From positions 115,495,187-115,559,186 of the forward strand of contig CM063283.1 of NCBI GenBank assembly GCA_032173965.1: a DNA stretch of 64,000 nt. The letters run 5' to 3'. Shown here one piece after another: positions 49,401 through 55,400 of the stretch (position 1 is the stretch's first letter; each line of letters opens with the position of its first letter). The translations under genes were made by a program, and so were the position numbers. The DNA comes from Sitta carolinensis (taxonomy: Eukaryota > Chordata > Aves > Passeriformes > Sittidae). Under the pieces are notes generated by a model. The model worked only from the letters and a program-made list of their open reading frames with translations, was not told the origin of the DNA and ran no database searches.

Positions 49401-52400
49401 TAAGAACCCACCCCTTTATTCCATAACTGAGGAGTGGCTCTTTGTCCAACCCCATGCCCTGCTCCTGCTCAGGGCCCTGCGTGTGAGGAAGAAGATGTCT
49501 GGGGAGAAGATGCCAGTGAAGATGATCGGGGACATCCTGACAGCCCAGCTGCCCCACATGCAGCCCTACATCAGGTTCTGCAGCTGCCAGCTCAACGGGG
49601 CTGCCCTCATCCAGCAGAAGACAGATGAAGTGCCCGACTTCAAGGAGTTTGTCAAGGTAAGAGGAGCAGCACGCCCTGGGAATCGTGTGCATCTTCTCAC
49701 TTGGCTGAGCTGAACAAACGAGGCCTACCTCGAGGGCTGGGGCCACTTCTGGGCACTCGCTGAAAAAGGACCTGGAAGGGCTGGAATGTGGCCAGGGAAG
49801 GAAAGGAGCTGGGCAGGGCTGGAGAATCCCTGAGGGAGCTGGGAAGGGGCTGGAGAATCCCTGAGGGAGCTGGGCAGGGAATGGAGAATTCCTGAGGGAA
49901 CTGGGCAGGGGCTGGAGAATCCCTGAGGGAGCTGGGCAGGGTCTGGAGAATCCCTGAGGGAGCTGGGAAGGGAATGGAGAATTCCTGAGGGAGCTGGGCA
50001 GGGTCTGGAGAATCCTGAGGGAGCTGGGAAGGGAATGGAGAATCCCTGAGGGAGCTGGGCAGGGAATGGAGAATTCCTGAGGGAGCTGGGCAGGGAATGG
50101 AGAATTCCTGAGGGAGCTGGGCAGGGAATGGAGAATTCCTGAGGGATCTGGAGAATTCCTGAGGAGCTGGGCAGGGGCTCAGCCTGGAGCAGAGGAGGCT
50201 CAGGGGACCCTGCTGGCTCTGCCCCAGCAGGGGCAGGGAGGGGCTGAGGGCTCTGCTGCCCTGTCCCAGTGACAGAATGGCCTCACATTGCACCAGGGCA
50301 GGTTCAGATCAGAAATCAGAAATAATTTTTCCCTCCCAGAGTGGCCAGGCCTTGGGCTGAGCTGCCCAGGGAGGGTTGGAGTGCCTGGCATTGTCCCCAG
50401 CAGTGTGGCTGTGCCCTTGGGGACAGGGTTTGGGGGCTGCTGGTGCTGCTGGGGGGCTCTGGGTGGTGCTGAAGGGCTTCCAGCCCTGGTGATCCTGGGA
50501 TTCTTGTCCAGACAAGGCAGGTGAAGAAGTCTTGTAAAAGCCACAATGAGTTCTCCTGCTGATGTCGTAATCTCAGAGCAGATTTAGTTGAGGATTGGTG
50601 CTCATTTATTGCCTTCCCCTTTCCTTTCTTGGAGGAGCTCATTTTTCAGGGTTTAAACCACCTGACTAACCAGATTTTACCTCTCTAATGTTTCAGAGGT
50701 TAGCAATGGATCCTCGCTGTAAAGGAATGCCACTATCAAGTTTTCTGCTAAAGCCTATGCAACGGGTAACCAGATACCCACTAATAATTAAAAATGTACG
50801 TTCCTTTGCACACGTGGTGGGTTTGGTGCTGCTTTGCTTTCACCTTGATTACAGGGTTGTTTCCTTATTTGTGTCAGGCTTTGTCGCTGTGAGATTTCTG
50901 ATGTGCTGGGCAATGTGGGATGTCCTTTAATACTCGATTCCAGGATAGGAAATGGGATCATTCCTTGGGCTTTGGTGAAATTGTTCATTATTTCCATTTG
51001 AAACAGAGGTCAAGCTTGCACCCAAAGAACCAGAAGGCAGCGAGTGCTGAGTGAAAAGTTAAAATTCAGATAAGAGGAGCAACAAGACAACCTTGTGCTC
51101 ATATTTGTCTTTCCCCTCAGTGCCAGTCCCTCTCCACAAGCTGGGAGGTGATGCTGAGCCTGGCTTGTTGCAGCTGATGGTGCTGGAGGATTTACAGCCC
51201 TTCCACTTCCATTTGTTGCTTAACACTTCCCATCCCAAATAACACCATGGAACACGGCCCAAGGCTTTCACAGGCAATGATGAATTGGATGTTGGCATCT
51301 AAGGGGTTCCCTCAGCAGTCGTGGCTGCATTCCTGCATTTGGCTGTAGTGGGTGTGTGCTTCTGTCAGGAGAGCCAGCAGGGCCCTGGTGCAAAGGCTGT
51401 GCAGGCAGGCCTGCAATCCAGCTGTTCCCAAAGAGTGGTGGTCTCCCATTTCTCATCTGTCAGGGAATTTGACATCACCATCAGATTTCACATCTGTCAA
51501 GGAGGACAATACACGTTGGGGTACGGGCTGGCTCTGCTGGCAGTAGAGCCCTGCAGTGGCAGCTGACAGGAGCCCTGCCTTTGTCTGTGTGCAGATCATG
51601 GAGAACACCCCCGAGAACCACCCTGACCACAGCCACCTGCGGCAGGCCCTGGAGAAGGCGGAGGAGCTGTGCTCGCAGGTGAACGAGGGCGTGCGCGAGA
51701 AGGAGAACTCCGACAGGCTCGAGTGGATCCAGGCCCACGTGCAGTGCGAGGGCCTCTCCGAGGTAACCGGGCCTGGGGGGTCAGGGCAGCCACCCCAGCA
51801 CCCCACTGTCCCCCTGTGCCCCCCTGCCCTCCCGTGCTCCCCCTGCCCTCCCGTGCCCCTCCCGTGCTCCCCCTGCCCTCCCGTGCCCCTCCCGTGCCCC
51901 CCCTGCCCTCCTGTGCCCTCCTGTGCCCTCCTGTGCCCCTCCTGTGCCCCCCTGCCCTCCGTGCCCCTCCCGTGCTCCCCTGCCCTCCCGTGCCCGCCCT
52001 GCCCTCCCGTGCCCCCCCTGCCCTCCCGTGCCCCCCCTGCCCTCCTGTGCCCCCCCTGCCCTCCCGTGCCCCCCTGCCCTCCTGTGCCCCCCTGCCCTCC
52101 TGTGCCCTCCTGTGCCCTCCTGTGCCTGCCTGCCCTCCTGTGCCCCCCTGCCCTCCTGTGCCCCCCTGCCCTCCCGTGCCCCCCTGCCCTCCCGTGCCCC
52201 CCTGCCCTCCCGTGCCTGCCCTGCCCTCCTGTGCCCCCCTGCCTCCTGTGCCCCCCTGCCCTCCCGTGCCCCCCCTGCCCTCCCGTGCCCGCCCTGCCCT
52301 CCTGTGCCCCTCCTGTGCCCCCCCTGCCCTCCCGTGCCCCCCCTGCCCTCCTGTGCCCCCTGCCCTCCTGTGTCCCCCTGCCCTCCTGTGCCCTCCCGTG

Positions 52401-55400
52401 CCCGCCTGCTGCACGCCAGCCTGCCTGCTGCTCCTCTGCCCGCCCCTGCTCGGTCGCTTGGCTCCCGATCCCCCTTACAAAGAATCCTGGGAGCTCTTGC
52501 AGGAGACCTCTGCTAAAATTGCCAGGTTTCCAACAGATTATCCAGATCAGAGTTAACACCCCCAGCCCTACAAATTCAGGGTATTGCCTGTTAAAGGCCC
52601 TCGGACCTGAGGGTCTCCCTAGTCCCAACCATCCCGGGGATCATGATGGATGTCTGGGACAACAATCCAATTGGCAACCACAACTTGCCAGTTTCCCAGC
52701 TCTTCGTGGTGCTGTGGTTTTGGGTCTGCTGTATCCCACTGCAAAGCTGCACCTGTCCACTTTGGAGTGCTTTAGAAACCAAATCTTCAGAAATGTTTTC
52801 TGTGGTAAAACTGTATACATTTGAAAACTCAAGAATATTGATCAAGTCTCTGGAGACTTTACAGGGAGAATCCTGCCTCCCATGCCAGGTTATTTTTTTA
52901 TGGTTACGTGATAAGTTTCTTGAAATATTGTGTCTGTATGTCCTGCAAGAGGAGGGAGGATATTCTTATGGCCTCCCTGTTGTTTTTGGAGGTAACAGAG
53001 GCAGATCACAACTTGATTTTCAAACTATGCACCAAGTTTCCCATTCTAGAAGGTAAAGAAATAATGAGCACTGGTTGGTCCATAAAGCAGAAAAATTGCA
53101 TTTCACCTGGGGAGGAGAAGAGGTGTGTCACGATGTCAGCACATTCAGCTGTCTGCCAGCCACTGCCTGAAGGAAAGTGGCTGCTGTTATCTTCTCTGCA
53201 TGGAGCCTGGCCCCAGAACAGCAGATGCACACCCTGGCAGGGCCTGTGGTGCTCGCTGCCCCGTGACAGCAGCAGCAGCCATGGCAGGAACAGCCCAGCG
53301 TCTCCCTGGTGTCTGTCCAGGGGGGCTCCAGCCTGCCAAAGGAGCCCCTCCAGATCCAGCTGCCCAGGGTGGTGAGAGCTGTGCCAGCCCCTGCTGAAAA
53401 TGAACCTGAAAATGGCCCTTCAGGCGAGGGCAAGACTCTGCTGGTCCCTAACTCGGGGTGTCTGGAATCCGCTGGGCTGTTTGAAGGGGTGAAATCGGAG
53501 CACGATGCAGAACGCAGCCCTCGAGGAAGCTCAGCCTGCGGCGAGGCCGTTAGCAGAGCTGCTGCTCCTGCAGGGCAGGTGCCCTGGCTCAGTCCCGCTG
53601 CTGGAGGTGCATGTGTGTGCCCAGGGGGCACAGATGCTTTTGGCTTGCCCTGCCTGCCCAGCCCGTGCCCTGTCACCGACGGGGGCTCTCCCGGGGCCTC
53701 CCGTGGCTTGTGCTGCCTGTCGTGCTCGAGGCATGGCTCGTCACGCCGGGAGCCACACTGGAACCAGGACTCTAAACTGTGTTTGCTCTCTTGCAGGGCA
53801 GCCCCGATTGTTTCACTTTATACAGTGCGTTGTTGTTCTTCTTCTACTTTTCGCAGCAACTCGTTTTTAATTCAGTCACAAACTGCTTGGGACCACGCAA
53901 GTTCCTGCACAGTGGGAAGCTCTATAAAGCCAAGAGTAACAAGGAGCTGTATGGTTTTCTCTTCAACGACTTCCTCCTCCTCACTCAGATCATAAAACCT
54001 CTTGGCTCCTCTGGCACAGACAAGGTCTTCAGCCCCAAGTCCAACCTGCAGTACAAAATGTACAAAACTGTAAGTGCTGCTCCCACACGGGGATGGGCAC
54101 AGGGCTCAGTGGCTGAATTCTGGGGGTGTGGGCAGGAGCCTTCCTAGAGAAGAGGTTTGAAAGCTTTGGGGTTCAGGGGCTGATGGCAGGAAGGGTGGCT
54201 GTGTGCTCTGGTGAGATAAGAAAAGATGCTTTTGAGGTTTTGCTTGAATAAAACTCTTCCATGAGGATTCATGTGTTTGGGGAAGGAAAGCAGCACTTGC
54301 TGTTCTCTGAGGGAGGAAACTCTGCTGTGCTTGGCTCTCTCCAGGAGTGTTTCCAGGCTGTGCAGGCACCTCTGTCCTTGTCAGCTTTTAAAATTTTCTG
54401 CTGAAAGATGGGAGGCAGAAGGGGGGAGATGGTTGGGGCATGGAATAAGCCTGCTGTGAGCTGATGTGTGCTGAATGCCCCCGAGCAGACTGTGCACTCC
54501 AACCGCAGCTCTGCTGATGTTTTGCAGCCCATTTTCCTAAACGAGGTACTGGTAAAATTGCCCACAGACCCTTCTGGAGATGAGCCCATCTTCCACATCT
54601 CCACATTGACAGAGTCTACACGCTCCGGGCTGAAAGCATTAATGAAAGGTAAGTGTCTTTGTGGGCCTTTAGAAAGTCTGGGAAATGTGGGATGGGGCTG
54701 GTTGTGATGGAAACTTGCAGAGCACTCTCCAAGCTGGTTATTTTAAAAGACTGGAAACTTCCTTCTTGGGAATATGGTGATCTGGAAAGGAGGGAGAAAT
54801 TATGATGTTTCCTGAATTCCAGCGGGACCAATGATGAAATGGCTGAGGGTGGAAGTTTAGGCTGCGTTTCACATTTTATGGAAATGTGAAGAAGCCAAAA
54901 GATGCAATTCTATCTTCTGCTGCTACCTGGGATAGTGGGAGGTGTCCCTGCCCATGGCAGGGAGTGGCACTGGATGAGCTTTAGGATGCCTCCCAACCCA
55001 AACCATCAATGTGGAGCAGCAGCTCTTCATTTGGGGTTCCAAAATTCATCCACAGCTGCCAGATTCTCCCATGTTTCCTTGACTCAGGCTGCCTTGTATG
55101 TCACAGCAGCTCTTCCAAGCCCTTGAGGTCACTGAGTAGCCCTCCTGCCACCCTTTATCTCTGTCAGCCTTCCCCTCAGCCTCCTCCAGGCACAGGCTGG
55201 GATGGTTGGGGTCAGGGGTGGACTCAGTGATCCATGTGGGTCCCTTGCAACTCAGGATGTTCAGGGATCTGAAGCATGAACTGATTCCCCAGAAGGGCCC
55301 ATTCACCACCCGTGGACTCCCCAGGTTGCACTTCTGAAGTCCCAAGAGTCAGAAGGATTGGGTAGGAAATCTCAGGGACCAAGGACAGGGGCCACCTCAG

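Noticed and set aside
51453..52824. Frames of 391 and 422 codons
   Set aside because: Run through the 18-bp C-rich array; the first part is the real DH exon followed by its intron.
52908..53375. 155-codon frame as an extra DH-PH exon
   Set aside because: Human joins LSE directly to QLVFN; phases fit without any exon here.
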